From Azospirillum ramasamyi (GTDB taxonomy: Bacteria > Pseudomonadota > Alphaproteobacteria > Azospirillales > Azospirillaceae), in NCBI RefSeq assembly GCF_003233655.1, contig NZ_CP029829.1, forward strand, positions 1,498,978 through 1,562,977: a DNA stretch of 64,000 nt, in the 5' to 3' direction. Shown piece by piece: positions 50,012 to 58,567 of the stretch. The notes under the pieces are model-generated. The model worked only from the letters and a program-made list of their open reading frames with translations. It was not told the origin of the DNA and ran no database searches. Position numbers and translations under genes: made by a program. Every line of letters begins with the position of its first letter. The first letter of the stretch is position 1.

Positions 50012-51619
50012 TCACCCGGCGGGTTCCAGATGCGAGAGGTCAACGCCGAAATCCAACCTCTCGATCAACGCCAAGCGTTCGGGTGCCGAGAGTAGCTTTC
50101 CGCCATAGACGCCGTAGGTGATGCCGACATTGACCACATGGCCGGCAAGCTGGCCGCTGAGTGTTTCCGGCACCCCGGCAACCTGCAAACTGGAAATGAA
50201 GGTGTGGCGGAAGCTGTGGAACTTCAGACCGGAGCGGCCAAGCCCGACCAAGTGCCTGAAGTGCGACCACCACGCACAGAACTTCTCGCTATAGCGCCCA
50301 TCGGCACTCGGCTTTATCTCCGGCCACAGGGGACCGGCGTCCTTCTTGGACACCTGTTCGTGGTAGGACAGTAGGCCAAGCCGGATCAGCCGCGGATGCA
50401 CCGGGACGATGCGCGTTCCTGCCGCCGTCTTGGTGTCTTCCACTGAGAAGCACCAGATGCCCTCGATCTGCCGCAGGTCCGTCACCTTCAGCTTCGCCGC
50501 CTCTTCAGCCCGCAAGCCCGAATGCAGGGCAATCAGGGGCAGCCAGAACTTATGGTCCTTCACCAGAACGCCGCCGGGCCTCTCCCGCCGATCCGCCCGC
50601 CAATGGCCGGTGTAGAGCGGACAGTGAAACAGCACCTTCAGGTCTGCGGGGGTGTAGGCGTCACGATCCGCGTCATCCGCCTTGGGCGCCAGTCCCTTCA
50701 ACGGGCTGTCGATGGTGCATTTCCCCTCGATCTTCGCCCAGTTGAGCATCGCGTTCACGTACTTGAAGTTCTGGATAATGGTGTTGTTCGACAACTCCAT
50801 ATCGGCCAGCGCATCGCGCCAGTCACGGACATCATCCCGAGTGAGGTCATCAACCGCCTTGTTGTTCAGGATTTCGGCAAAGCGGGTCAGCTTCGGCTTG
50901 GTGTTGGTGAGGGTCCGCCCCTTCCATTCCCCATCCCTTACCTTCGCTTCGGCGTAGACTTCCACCAACTCCGCCAGCGCCATGGATTGGGGTGTGCGAT
51001 CAACCGGCGGGGCTGCGGCAGTCGCCGCAGGCGGCAGGGCGAACAGCGGATCACGGGCGGGGTGCCCATAGTCGCCCACCCGCCGGGCCTTGGTCTGGTT
51101 CAGCAACTCCACCTGTGCCCGAAGGAGGGTGCGGCAGAACCGCCCATAGGCATCGCTTGCCCGATCCACCAACAGCCCGCCTGCGGCCAAGAGTTCATCG
51201 GCCACAACCTCAATCTGCCTATAGTTGTTGACGGCCAGTGCCTCCCGGCTGTCCCCGATCAAGTCGGACAGGAGCGTCAAGTCGGCCTGGATCGGCTCAA
51301 TCTCGGGATCGGGGGCGGCATAGAGGGTTTCCCCTGCCCTGACCTTCTCCAAATCGCGTTCCGCCGCGTCGAGTTCCTTCGCCAGCCAATCGCGGGCAAT
51401 GGCATTGATCCTGTCGGTGGTGAGGGCGGTATCGGTCATGGCGCTGGCGAACAACCTGTCGGCAACCGCGGTCAGCCTCCGTCCCTTGACGATGGCCGTA
51501 GCGCGATCATTGGTCCGCAGGGACACCACCAGTTCCCGCTTAACAAACCGCGAACGCAGGCACTCAGGCACCTTGCGCCGCCACCTGAACCCATCGCCCC
51601 GACGTTGGACATGAAGCAC
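50012..51619 (-). CDS. Tyrosine integrase of the glnA element
   Basis: 535 aa from GTG at 51617-51619. The N-terminus (LHVQRRGDGFRWRRKVPECLR) resembles DUF6538-type arm-binding integrase N-termini. The core-binding region is at about 210-310. The catalytic domain shows Arg in LHSGLRAEEAAKL, the HSFRHTFISSL box (His-x-x-Arg), GH in QLAGHVVN, and Tyr at about 502 or 505 in YGVYGG. It is set 102 bp from the attR core and reads inward, as expected for an element that inserts in glnA. Confidence 0.93.
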   Translation of the reverse strand: MLHVQRRGDGFRWRRKVPECLRSRFVKRELVVSLRTNDRATAIVKGRRLTAVADRLFASAMTDTALTTDRINAIARDWLAKELDAAERDLEKVRAGETLYAAPDPEIEPIQADLTLLSDLIGDSREALAVNNYRQIEVVADELLAAGGLLVDRASDAYGRFCRTLLRAQVELLNQTKARRVGDYGHPARDPLFALPPAATAAAPPVDRTPQSMALAELVEVYAEAKVRDGEWKGRTLTNTKPKLTRFAEILNNKAVDDLTRDDVRDWRDALADMELSNNTIIQNFKYVNAMLNWAKIEGKCTIDSPLKGLAPKADDADRDAYTPADLKVLFHCPLYTGHWRADRRERPGGVLVKDHKFWLPLIALHSGLRAEEAAKLKVTDLRQIEGIWCFSVEDTKTAAGTRIVPVHPRLIRLGLLSYHEQVSKKDAGPLWPEIKPSADGRYSEKFCAWWSHFRHLVGLGRSGLKFHSFRHTFISSLQVAGVPETLSGQLAGHVVNVGITYGVYGGKLLSAPERLALIERLDFGVDLSHLEPAG

Positions 51620-51656
51620 CGGGTGCCCTCACTCACGGGCGCCGACAGGCCGTTCC

Positions 51657-51677
51657 GGTGTACCTCCCCGGTGTACC
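51657..51677 (+). repeat. Paired GGTGTACC boxes near attR (putative arm-type sites)
   Basis: GGTGTACC at 51657-51664 and 51670-51677, same orientation and same 13-nt spacing as the left pair, ending 43 bp before attR. Confidence 0.6.
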
Positions 51678-51720
51678 TGCGGGCGCGGATTACGCCGTGA
51701 AGTGGGAAAAATCCAATAAT

Positions 51721-51771
51721 TTCGAGACCATGCCGCACCCGATCGAGTACAAGATGTACTACTCGGTCTGA
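51721..51771 (+). pseudogene. Displaced original glnA 3' end with attR core
   Basis: Encodes [16 protein letters not shown] and a stop, identical in protein to the end of glnA. The first 23 bp (51721-51743) match attL exactly. Codons use host-like C/G third bases (ATC, AAG, GTC) where the copy in glnA has T/A. This shows the right copy is the ancestral host sequence. Confidence 0.9.
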
Positions 51772-51817
51772 TGTTGCCTCGCGGCGTCCGGCAACGGGCG
51801 CCGCGACTGGTCACGCA

Positions 51818-52111
51818 TCATTCGAAAGCCGCTCCCGGTTCGCGCCGCGGGCGGTTTTCTTTTTTGGCCTGTTCGATCCAGACGCCGACATCGGGCGGCG
51901 TGCAGCCCTTGCGCTCGGCACAGTCGGCCTTCGCGCAGGTGCAGGCGGGGAACAGGCAACCGTCGCCGTTCAGATCAGTCGCCCGTACCGCAAGGTCATA
52001 GCGGACGCCGCGCATGATGGCGGGGCCGGCGGTGCTGTGGCGTTCGTAATGCTCCACCACATGGCGCACGCGGGTGAGCAGTTCCCGCCGATGATCCTGT
52101 CCCGGGTCCAT
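51818..52111 (-). CDS. Small Cys-rich hypothetical protein
   Basis: 97 aa from ATG 52109-52111 (MDPGQDHRRELLTRVRHVVEHYE); a frame reaching 52324 has worse codon use. A cluster of five Cys (GCLFPACTCAKADCAERKGC) could bind a metal. No family recognised. The glnA terminator lies inside its last codons. Confidence 0.55.
   Translation of the reverse strand: MDPGQDHRRELLTRVRHVVEHYERHSTAGPAIMRGVRYDLAVRATDLNGDGCLFPACTCAKADCAERKGCTPPDVGVWIEQAKKENRPRREPGAAFE
51824..51868 (+). terminator. Ancestral glnA terminator
   Basis: GCCGCTCCCGG and CCGCGGGCGG arms, then TTTTCTTTTTT, 55 bp past the displaced glnA stop. It overlaps the 3' end of the convergent minus-strand gene. Before integration it would have ended glnA transcription. 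Confidence 0.75.
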
Positions 52112-52289
52112 GCAGTCGTCCCCCAGTCGCCGGTGATTGCAGCCATCAATAAGGACGGCCGGGAGACGCGTCCTGTTCCGGCACCCATGCGCAGTACGGC
52201 GCAAGGGGAACTCGACGCATGGCAATGATGTGGCGGTCCGGCTGTTGCCACGCCAGTAATCGAGACGAATGCTCTGGACAGGAGACGGC

Positions 52290-52484
52290 ATGATGGATCG
52301 CGATCGGCTGCACCGCGTCGCCAAGGCGCTGGGCGACGTCCGCCTTTACGAGAAGCACCACACCGGTGAATTCATCACCATGCGCCTGCGCGACTCCCTG
52401 GCCGACACCCCCGGCTATGACGAGGAGGAGGTGGACAAGAAGCTGCTGGAACTGGCGCGGGTTGCGCTGGAGGCGGCGGAATAG
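52290..52484 (+). CDS. Small hypothetical protein
   Basis: 64 aa from ATG 52290 (MMDRDRLHRVAKALGDV) with AGGAGA upstream. A charged, mostly helical protein (GYDEEEVDKKLLELARVALEAAE). No signal or membrane segment. No family recognised. Confidence 0.6.
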   Translation: MMDRDRLHRVAKALGDVRLYEKHHTGEFITMRLRDSLADTPGYDEEEVDKKLLELARVALEAAE

Positions 52485-52571
52485 CGCGGAGGAAGGTAAG
52501 GCGGGGAGTGACAATGGGGCCTCCGGCCTGTTGGTGGGGGATGAAGCCTCTACCGGAAGGAGAATGCCGCC

Positions 52572-52757
52572 ATGGCCGAAGAGACGAGGTCCGACCTGCC
52601 GCAAGGCGACCACCCGGCAACCAAGCCGATCCCGGTGAAGCCGGCGGTCGAGCCGATGGGCGACAAGGATGAAGCGCCGCCAGGCACACCGGGGACGGGC
52701 GAGAACATCGATCCGAAGACCGGCGAGACCTATGTGCAGGGGATCGGCGGGGCGTGA
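52572..52757 (+). CDS. Small Pro-rich hypothetical protein
   Basis: 61 aa; GGAAGGAG lies 10-17 nt upstream of the ATG. Polar and Pro/Gly-rich (PVKPAVEPMGDKDEAPPGTPG) and likely disordered, ending TGETYVQGIGGA. Downstream is the gatA terminator region. No family recognised. Confidence 0.55.
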   Translation: MAEETRSDLPQGDHPATKPIPVKPAVEPMGDKDEAPPGTPGTGENIDPKTGETYVQGIGGA

Positions 52758-52839
52758 TGCGGGACGGGTGTAACGGATAGGCGCCGGCCGGCCGATGCCC
52801 CCTCACAAACACCCAAGCGCAAACGACCACGCGCAAATG

Positions 52840-52874
52840 AAAAGGGCCGGCTCCCGCGGGGGCCGGCCCTTTTC
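52840..52874 (-). terminator. Terminator after gatA
   Basis: AAAAGGGCCGGC and GCCGGCCCTTTT form a long stem with a CTCCCGCGGGG-containing loop, 20 bp past the gatA stop on the minus strand. The flanking A and T runs make it symmetric. Confidence 0.9.
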
Positions 52875-52892
52875 GCTGTCACGTCGCCCGCA

Positions 52893-54377
52893 TCACGCCA
52901 CGAAGGGCGGAACGGCGGTGAAGTTGGCGGCCTTCTCGACGGCCTGGCCGACGCGCAGCAGCGTCTCCTCGTCGAAGGGGCGGCCGATCAGCTGCAGGCC
53001 GAGCGGCAGGCCGTCGGCGCCGAGACCGGCGGGGACCGACATGGCCGGCAGGCCGGCGAGGTTGATCGGAACCGTGAAGACGTCGTTCAGGTACATCTGC
53101 ACCGGATCGTCCATCTTCTCGCCGATGGCGAAGGGGGTGCTGGGGGCGGTCGGCGTCAGGATGACGTCGCAGCTCTTGAACGCCTCGTCGAAGTCCCACT
53201 TGATGCGCGTGCGCACCTGACGGGCCTTGTTGTAATAGGCGTCGTAATAGCCGGCCGACAGCACATAGGTGCCGATCAGGATGCGGCGCTGCACTTCCTT
53301 GCCGAAGCCGGCGCCGCGGGTGTTCTCGTACATCTCCTTGAGGTTGCCGCCCTCGACCCGCAGGCCGTAGCGCACGCCGTCATAGCGCGCGAGGTTGGAC
53401 GACGCCTCGGCCGGGGCGATGATGTAATAGGCGGCCAGAGCGTATTTGGTGTGCGGCAGGCTGACCTCGACCGGCTCGGCGCCGGCCTCCTTCAGCCAGG
53501 CGATGCCCTGGTCCCACAGCGCGGCGATCTCCGCCGACAGGCCCTCCACCCGGTATTCCTTCGGAATGCCGACGCGCAGGCCGCGGATGTCCCCGGTCAG
53601 CGCGGCGCGGAAATCCGGCACCGGCATGTCGACGGAGGTGGAGTCCTTCGGGTCGAAACCGCACATGGAACGCAGCATGATCGCCGCATCCTCGACCGTG
53701 CGGGTCATCGGCCCGGCCTGGTCCAGCGAGGAGGCGTAGGCGACGATGCCCCAGCGCGAGCAGCGGCCGTAGGTCGGCTTGATGCCGACGGTGCCGGTGT
53801 AGCCGGCCGGCTGGCGGATCGAGCCGCCGGTATCGGTGCCGGTGGCGCCCAGCGCGGCGCGCGCGGCGATGACCGCGGCCGAACCGCCCGACGAACCGCC
53901 GGAGACGATCTTCTTCTCCCAGGCGCCGGGCGCGCCGGGGCTCCACGGGCTGACCGTCTCGCCCTGATGGGCGGTGATGGTGGCGGAGCCCATGGCGAAC
54001 TCGTCCAGGTTCACCTTGCCCAGCATGACGGCGCCGTCGCGCCACAGCTGGGAGGTGACCGTGGATTCATATTCCGGCTTGAAGCCGTCCAGGATGTGGC
54101 TGCCGGCCGTGGTGGCGACACCCTTGGTGCAGAACAAATCCTTCACCGCGATGGGCAGGCCGTCCATCGGCCCGGCCTCCCCCTTCGCGCGGCGCTCGTC
54201 GCTGGCCTTGGCCATCGACAGGGCGGCGTCGGGAGTCTCGGTGATGAAGATGTTGAAGGGACGCACGGCCTCGACCGCGCGCACATGCGCCTCGGTCAGC
54301 TCGACCGCGGTGAACTCCTTCTTGGCGAGGCCGTCCAGGGCCTCGGCCATCGTCAGATGCGTGAGCGCCGTCATCAC
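52893..54377 (-). CDS. gatA: Asp-tRNA(Asn)/Glu-tRNA(Gln) amidotransferase subunit A
   Basis: 494 aa. Amidase signature: catalytic Lys in [14 protein letters not shown], and Ser-cis-Ser in [16 protein letters not shown] with [12 protein letters not shown]. It supplies ammonia from glutamine to misacylated tRNAs. Its start overlaps the gatC stop by 4 nt (ATGA), so the two are translationally coupled. Confidence 0.97.
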   Translation of the reverse strand: MMTALTHLTMAEALDGLAKKEFTAVELTEAHVRAVEAVRPFNIFITETPDAALSMAKASDERRAKGEAGPMDGLPIAVKDLFCTKGVATTAGSHILDGFKPEYESTVTSQLWRDGAVMLGKVNLDEFAMGSATITAHQGETVSPWSPGAPGAWEKKIVSGGSSGGSAAVIAARAALGATGTDTGGSIRQPAGYTGTVGIKPTYGRCSRWGIVAYASSLDQAGPMTRTVEDAAIMLRSMCGFDPKDSTSVDMPVPDFRAALTGDIRGLRVGIPKEYRVEGLSAEIAALWDQGIAWLKEAGAEPVEVSLPHTKYALAAYYIIAPAEASSNLARYDGVRYGLRVEGGNLKEMYENTRGAGFGKEVQRRILIGTYVLSAGYYDAYYNKARQVRTRIKWDFDEAFKSCDVILTPTAPSTPFAIGEKMDDPVQMYLNDVFTVPINLAGLPAMSVPAGLGADGLPLGLQLIGRPFDEETLLRVGQAVEKAANFTAVPPFVA

Positions 54378-54661
54378 TCGACCACCTTGGGCACGACGTA
54401 GAAGCCTTCGGCCGTTTCCGGACCGTTCGACAGGACCTGCGCGGCGTAACCGCCGTCGGTGACCTCGTCCTTGCGGCGGCGCAGCTTCTGCGCGGCCACG
54501 CTGGTCATCGGCGGCACGTCCTTCGTGTCGACCTCGTTGAGCTGTTCCACGAAGGTCAGAATCTGGCTCAGTTCCCCGGCCAGGGATTCCAGTTCCTCGT
54601 CCGGCACCTTGATGCGGGCCAGATGCGCGATCTTGGCCACCGTGGCCTTGTCGAGCGACAT
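54374..54661 (-). CDS. gatC: Asp-tRNA(Asn)/Glu-tRNA(Gln) amidotransferase subunit C
   Basis: 95 aa from ATG 54659-54661 ([17 protein letters not shown]), with the family core [24 protein letters not shown] and the C-terminal FYVVPKVVE. GatC stabilises GatA. It begins the gatCA operon; gatB is not adjacent. Confidence 0.97.
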   Translation of the reverse strand: MSLDKATVAKIAHLARIKVPDEELESLAGELSQILTFVEQLNEVDTKDVPPMTSVAAQKLRRRKDEVTDGGYAAQVLSNGPETAEGFYVVPKVVE

Positions 54662-54762
54662 GCCTCTACTCTCTTCCAAAACATTGGAAATCGGCCGCGA
54701 AGCTATCACCCGCGCACGCACACCGCAACGATTCCGGCCATCGCCCCGGCAAGAGGGTCCGT

Positions 54763-55305
54763 TCAGGCGGCAATCGGGGCGGCGGAGCGCCAGCCGGCAG
54801 GGTCCAGGCGCAGCTTTAACAGGGCGATCGGGTCGCCCCAGGGCGTCACCCGCGTCTCCAGCGAAATCGGCGTCAGGCCGAGCTTGGCATAGAGCAGCAG
54901 GGCCGGCGTGTTGGTGTTGAAGCAGTAGAGGGTCAGTTCGGGCAGGCGGTAGTGATCGAAGGCGCGCGCGATCATCGTCCGCACCAGAAATTCGGCGATG
55001 CCGCGGCGGCGCAGGGTGGTGTCGACGCTGACATTGCCGATGCTGGCGGTCCGGCCATCCTCGAAGGTCGCGTAGTTGGCATAGCCGACCACCCTCTCCC
55101 GCCCGTTTTCGCACAGGGTCACGACGGTCGGGTCGCGGCGGGTGGCGAGCGTGGCGCGGACCTGATCCGGGGTCAGCGGCCAGACCGCGCGCGGGAACAG
55201 GAAATACAGTTCTTCGGCGCTGCGGGGAAATCCGCAGATGGTCGGGATGTCGCCGTCGGCGAGCGGCCGGTGCGACAGGTTGGGCGGGGGCGGTGCGCTG
55301 CTCAT
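54763..55305 (-). CDS. GNAT family N-acetyltransferase
   Basis: 180 aa from ATG 55303-55305 (MSSAPPPPNLSHRPL). The acetyl-CoA-binding motif A is in IGNVSVDTTLRRRGIAEFLVRTMI (R/Q-x-x-G-x-A type), followed by LTLYCFNTNTPALLLYAKLGLTP. The substrate is unknown. It is divergent from ruvX. Confidence 0.88.
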   Translation of the reverse strand: MSSAPPPPNLSHRPLADGDIPTICGFPRSAEELYFLFPRAVWPLTPDQVRATLATRRDPTVVTLCENGRERVVGYANYATFEDGRTASIGNVSVDTTLRRRGIAEFLVRTMIARAFDHYRLPELTLYCFNTNTPALLLYAKLGLTPISLETRVTPWGDPIALLKLRLDPAGWRSAAPIAA

Positions 55306-55381
55306 ATTTAGAAGAATAAGTATCCAGAACAACAACTCAAGCGATCTTGCGGTGACAAGGCTGCGGCCCTATGGTCGGGGC

Positions 55382-55924
55382 ATGATCCACACCCTCTCCG
55401 AACTCGCCGCCCGCCTGGGCAAAAACCAGCGCCTGCTTGGCCTTGACGTCGGCACCAAGACCGTCGGGCTGGCGGTTGCCGATCCGGGACTGATCGTCGC
55501 ATCCCCGATCGGTACGCTGAAGCGGACCAAATTCACCCAGGACGCGCGCGAGCTTGGCAAGACCATCCGCGACTACGGCATCGGCGGCCTGGTGGTCGGG
55601 CTGCCGCTGAACATGGACGGGACGGAAGGGCCGCGGGCCGAATCGGTGCGCGCCTTCGCCAAGAATCTGCTGGAACGCCCCGACCTGCTGGGCTGGGAGG
55701 CGGAGATCGCCTTCTGGGACGAACGGCTGTCCACCTCCGCCGTCGAACGCTTCATGATCGGCGAGGCCGACATGACCCGCAAGCGCCGCGACGAGGTGGT
55801 GGACAAGATGGCCGCCGCCTACATCCTGCAGGGTGCGCTCGACATGCTGGCGAACCAGCGCCGCCTCGCCGCCGAAGCGGAGGAAGAGGACGACCGGGAC
55901 GACGATTACGACGGCCGGGACTGA
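55382..55924 (+). CDS. ruvX: Putative pre-16S rRNA nuclease / RuvX (YqgF)
   Basis: 180 aa from ATG 55382. RNase H-like fold: LLGLDVGTKTVGLAVAD with the first catalytic Asp, GGLVVGLPLNMDGTEGPR, FWDERLSTS and RDEVVDKMAAAYILQG. Implicated in 16S rRNA 5'-end maturation. An acidic C-terminal tail (EEEDDRDDDYDGRD) is an unusual addition. Confidence 0.93.
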   Translation: MIHTLSELAARLGKNQRLLGLDVGTKTVGLAVADPGLIVASPIGTLKRTKFTQDARELGKTIRDYGIGGLVVGLPLNMDGTEGPRAESVRAFAKNLLERPDLLGWEAEIAFWDERLSTSAVERFMIGEADMTRKRRDEVVDKMAAAYILQGALDMLANQRRLAAEAEEEDDRDDDYDGRD

Positions 55925-55966
55925 AACCGGTCCCGCCCCCCGTTCAATCGGGCCCCGCGTTCAGTT

Positions 55967-55988
55967 AAAGCGAATTTGCATTCGCTTT
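55967..55988. repeat. Extragenic palindrome 1
   Basis: AAAGCGAAT-TTGC-ATTCGCTTT, 22 bp, related to the perfect palindrome 70 bp downstream. Lies between the convergent genes ruvX and the TPR gene. Confidence 0.6.
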
Positions 55989-56057
55989 CGATCCATATGG
56001 CCTCATTCGCCGGTCGGGCTTCGGCCGCATGAGCGGCCGGGACCAGCGTCGCGCTCC

Positions 56058-56079
56058 AAAGCGGATTGCAATCCGCTTT
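56058..56079. repeat. Extragenic palindrome 2 (perfect 22-mer)
   Basis: AAAGCGGATTG and CAATCCGCTTT are perfect reverse complements. It overlaps the stop of the TPR gene on the minus strand and could be part of a two-sided terminator or a repeated extragenic element. Confidence 0.65.
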
Positions 56080-56512
56080 AGGCTTGGCTGTCCGGCTGAA
56101 GCAGCGCGGCGCGGTGAAGCAGTTTCGACGGGTCGAGCCCCTGCACCAACAGCAGGGCGCTGGCCTTGACCAGGGCGGCCGGCGTGTCGGGGGTGAGCGC
56201 CAGCGCGCGGCAGTAGCACCCCTCCGCCAGATCGGCGCGGCCGGCAAGGGCCAGCTTCTCCGCCGCCGCCAGCAGGCCGTCCATCGCCATGGCAAGATCG
56301 CCGTCGAGGTTCAGCGCCCCGGCGAAGGCCTGCACCGCGCCGGGCAGATCGCCCTGGCTTTCCAGCACCAGCCCGTAGGTGGCCCACCAGACGGGAACGC
56401 CCGGCCGGGCCGTGATGGCTTGGGCGATCAGTTCCTGCGCCTCGGCCCAGCGCCCGGCCTGGGCGGCGATCAGGCCTTGGCGGTAGATGCTTTCGGCCTG
56501 ATCCGGCGTCAT
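56078..56512 (-). CDS. TPR-repeat protein
   Basis: 144 aa from ATG 56510-56512 (MTPDQAESIYRQGLIAAQAGRWAEAQEL). Three to four TPR-like helix pairs. No signal peptide is evident, so it is probably cytoplasmic. Function unknown. It lies downstream of thyX on the same strand. Confidence 0.65.
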   Translation of the reverse strand: MTPDQAESIYRQGLIAAQAGRWAEAQELIAQAITARPGVPVWWATYGLVLESQGDLPGAVQAFAGALNLDGDLAMAMDGLLAAAEKLALAGRADLAEGCYCRALALTPDTPAALVKASALLLVQGLDPSKLLHRAALLQPDSQA

Positions 56513-56556
56513 AGGCTCAAGTCCGCTGCTGTGGGGTCCATTCCTCAAATCGCGCC

Positions 56557-57498
56557 TTACGACTCGCTGCGGCCGAGCTGGTCCATCAGCTCGCGCCATT
56601 CGCGCTTGGACAGGCCGCTGGCCTCCTGCGTCACCGGTTCGCCGGCCAGCAGGCGCTTCACCACGTCCAGGCCGGTGCGCGACAGGTGGGCGCCGCCCAT
56701 GCGGTATTCGGTGAAGGATTCATAGACCGCCGGAACCCAGCGCTTCACCACGTCGAGCATCGCCTCGGCATAGACGCGGATTTCATATTGGGCGTGGCTG
56801 TCGGCGCGCAGCGACAGAAAATGCAGGAGGTTGTGGAGATCGACCTTCCAGTACCATTGCGTGTAATAGTTCAGCGACAGGTTCATCCGCGCCAGTTCGC
56901 GCGCCAGCCCCTGGCGGGACGGGTCGATGACGCTGCCGTCCTCGCGGTGGTTCAGCATCTCTTCATAATGGCTGTAGGCGCGCTCCGAGTCCTCGCGCAG
57001 CAGCCGCATGACGTCGGCGGCCTCCTCGCCCTCCAGCACGTCGCCACGGCCCTGGCGGTTGACCACGGCCTGGGCGCCCAGCTGTTCCGGCGCCGGCACG
57101 TAGAACTCGCGGTCGAGGATGGAATAGCGGGCCGAATATTCGTTCACGTTCGCGGTGCGGTGGCGGATCCACTGGCGGGCGACGAAGATCGGCAGCTTCA
57201 CATGGAACTTGATCTCGCACATCTCGAACGGGGTCGAGTGGCGGTGGCGCATCAGGTACTTGATGAGCCCGGAATCCTCGCTGACCTTCTTGGTGCCCTT
57301 GCCATAGGACACGCGCGCCGCCTGCACGACCGCCGCGTCGTCGCCCATATAGTCGATGACGCGGACGAAGCCGTGGTCCAGCACCTCCAGCGGCTGATAG
57401 AGGATCTCCTCCAGGGCCGGGACGGTGGCGCGGCGGGTGGTGGCGGTGACGGCGCGCAGGCGATCGATTTCGTCGCGCTGCTCGGGCGTGATCGGCAT
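56557..57498 (-). CDS. thyX: Flavin-dependent thymidylate synthase
   Basis: 313 aa. The ThyX signature [15 protein letters not shown] is present, together with [11 protein letters not shown] and [15 protein letters not shown]. It methylates dUMP using FAD and methylenetetrahydrofolate. A thyA gene is not in the window, so this may be the only synthase. Confidence 0.97.
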   Translation of the reverse strand: MPITPEQRDEIDRLRAVTATTRRATVPALEEILYQPLEVLDHGFVRVIDYMGDDAAVVQAARVSYGKGTKKVSEDSGLIKYLMRHRHSTPFEMCEIKFHVKLPIFVARQWIRHRTANVNEYSARYSILDREFYVPAPEQLGAQAVVNRQGRGDVLEGEEAADVMRLLREDSERAYSHYEEMLNHREDGSVIDPSRQGLARELARMNLSLNYYTQWYWKVDLHNLLHFLSLRADSHAQYEIRVYAEAMLDVVKRWVPAVYESFTEYRMGGAHLSRTGLDVVKRLLAGEPVTQEASGLSKREWRELMDQLGRSES

Positions 57499-57659
57499 GG
57501 TGACTCCGGGGTTACGGTGCCGGCTGTCTTATCAGACCATGCGGCTGTCGGGAAAGGTGAACGAACGGTCCGGCCCGCGTCATCGCAACGCATTCGGCGA
57601 TGATGTCACAGAGCCCCTTCCCTTGCCGGATCGGAGTGCCTATATTCGCGTCGTCGGTT

Positions 57660-57985
57660 CGCCGACTATGGCGATAAACGCCTTGTGGAATAAGCGTTGT
57701 GGACCCGGGGGCGGTACCCGGCGCCTCCACCAACCATACACCGGACTCGTTGACCGGGGTCGTTGGGGGCGAAATAGGATCGACACGCGTGGTAAAGGCA
57801 TGGTTTTCGCTCGGCATGGTTCCGCCGTTATCGGGCCGTTGCAATAGTTGCCAACGACAACGTTGCTCAGGCTCGCCTCGCTGCCTAACGGCGGCTGGTA
57901 GCCTAAACCTAATCCCCGCGGGTTAGCGCCCAAGGGTGGGGCCGTGGGCCGCCTAGCAACAGAAGGCCCACACCTCTTTCCAAGC
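57660..57985 (+). ncRNA. ssrA: Transfer-messenger RNA, two-piece (permuted) form
   Basis: Order is permuted as in alphaproteobacteria. The acceptor piece comes first and ends GGCGCCTCCACCA (57731). The coding piece starts GGGGGCGAAATAGGATCGAC at 57764, and GGGGGCG pairs with CGCCTCC of the acceptor. The tag frame from 57850 reads GCC AAC GAC AAC GTT GCT CAG GCT CGC CTC GCT GCC TAA = ANDNVAQARLAA, ending LAA as expected for ClpXP recognition. A processed intervening segment lies at about 57732-57763. Outer limits are approximate. Confidence 0.93.
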
Positions 57986-58051
57986 GTCCGCAACCGGCCT
58001 TTCCGCCGACGGAACGCCAGACCGATCGCGTTATCAGGGACCAGCCCAAGC

Positions 58052-58555
58052 ATGCCGAAAGAGCAGCTCCGCTATGACCGCATGGTCGAGACCGCGTTGC
58101 GCGGCGTTGTCCGCGACGCGCTGACCGAGGTTGCCGAGAGCGGCCTGCCGGGCAATCACCATTTCTACCTGACCTTCCGCACCGGTTTTCCCGGCGTCGA
58201 CATCCCGGACTACCTGGCGTCCCAGTATCCCAACGAGATGACCATCGTCCTGCAGTTCCAGTACTACGGTCTGGACGTCACGGACGATCATTTCGAGGTG
58301 ACGCTGAGCTTCAACAATGTGCATGAGCGGCTGGTGATCCCCTTCGCGGCCATCACCACCTTCGCCGACCCGTCGGTGAATTTCGCGCTGCAGTTCCAGC
58401 CGCTGGCCGCCGCCGAGTCGGCGGAGGTCTCCTCCATGCCGACCCGCGCCGCCGCCGAGCGGGTCGAGGAAAAGGAGGAGGAGGAGGAAGCCGCCCCGGC
58501 CGAGGAGCCGAAGCGCGGCGAGGTCGTCGCTCTGGACGCCTTCCGCAAGAAGTAA
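58052..58555 (+). CDS. sspB: ClpXP adaptor SspB
   Basis: 167 aa from ATG 58052. It has the SspB-alpha fold pattern: LRYDRMVETALRGVVRDAL, HHFYLTFRTGFPGVDIPDYL and LVIPFAAITTFADPSVNFALQF. A Glu-rich linker (VEEKEEEEEAAP) leads to a C-terminal VVALDAFRKK, the ClpX-docking tail. It delivers ssrA-tagged proteins to ClpXP. It follows the tmRNA gene directly. Confidence 0.95.
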   Translation: MPKEQLRYDRMVETALRGVVRDALTEVAESGLPGNHHFYLTFRTGFPGVDIPDYLASQYPNEMTIVLQFQYYGLDVTDDHFEVTLSFNNVHERLVIPFAAITTFADPSVNFALQFQPLAAAESAEVSSMPTRAAAERVEEKEEEEEAAPAEEPKRGEVVALDAFRKK

Positions 58556-58567
58556 CCTCTCCCACGG

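Larger units (their letters stand above)
40945..51720. mobile_element. Integrative element in the 3' end of glnA
   Basis: About 10.8 kb, bounded by direct repeats of the glnA 3' end, with a tyrosine integrase next to the right junction reading inward. Gene set: frameshifted regulator-like orf, DUF3102-type gene (IS21-split), P-loop ATPase, HTH gene, DUF6338-type gene (IS5-split), serine recombinase, integrase. Parts of it (45086-45200, 47720-48070) are clearly more AT-rich than the host genes. No relaxase, type IV secretion, capsid, terminase or replication origin is recognised. Without the two IS elements it would be about 7.5 kb. Confidence 0.85.
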
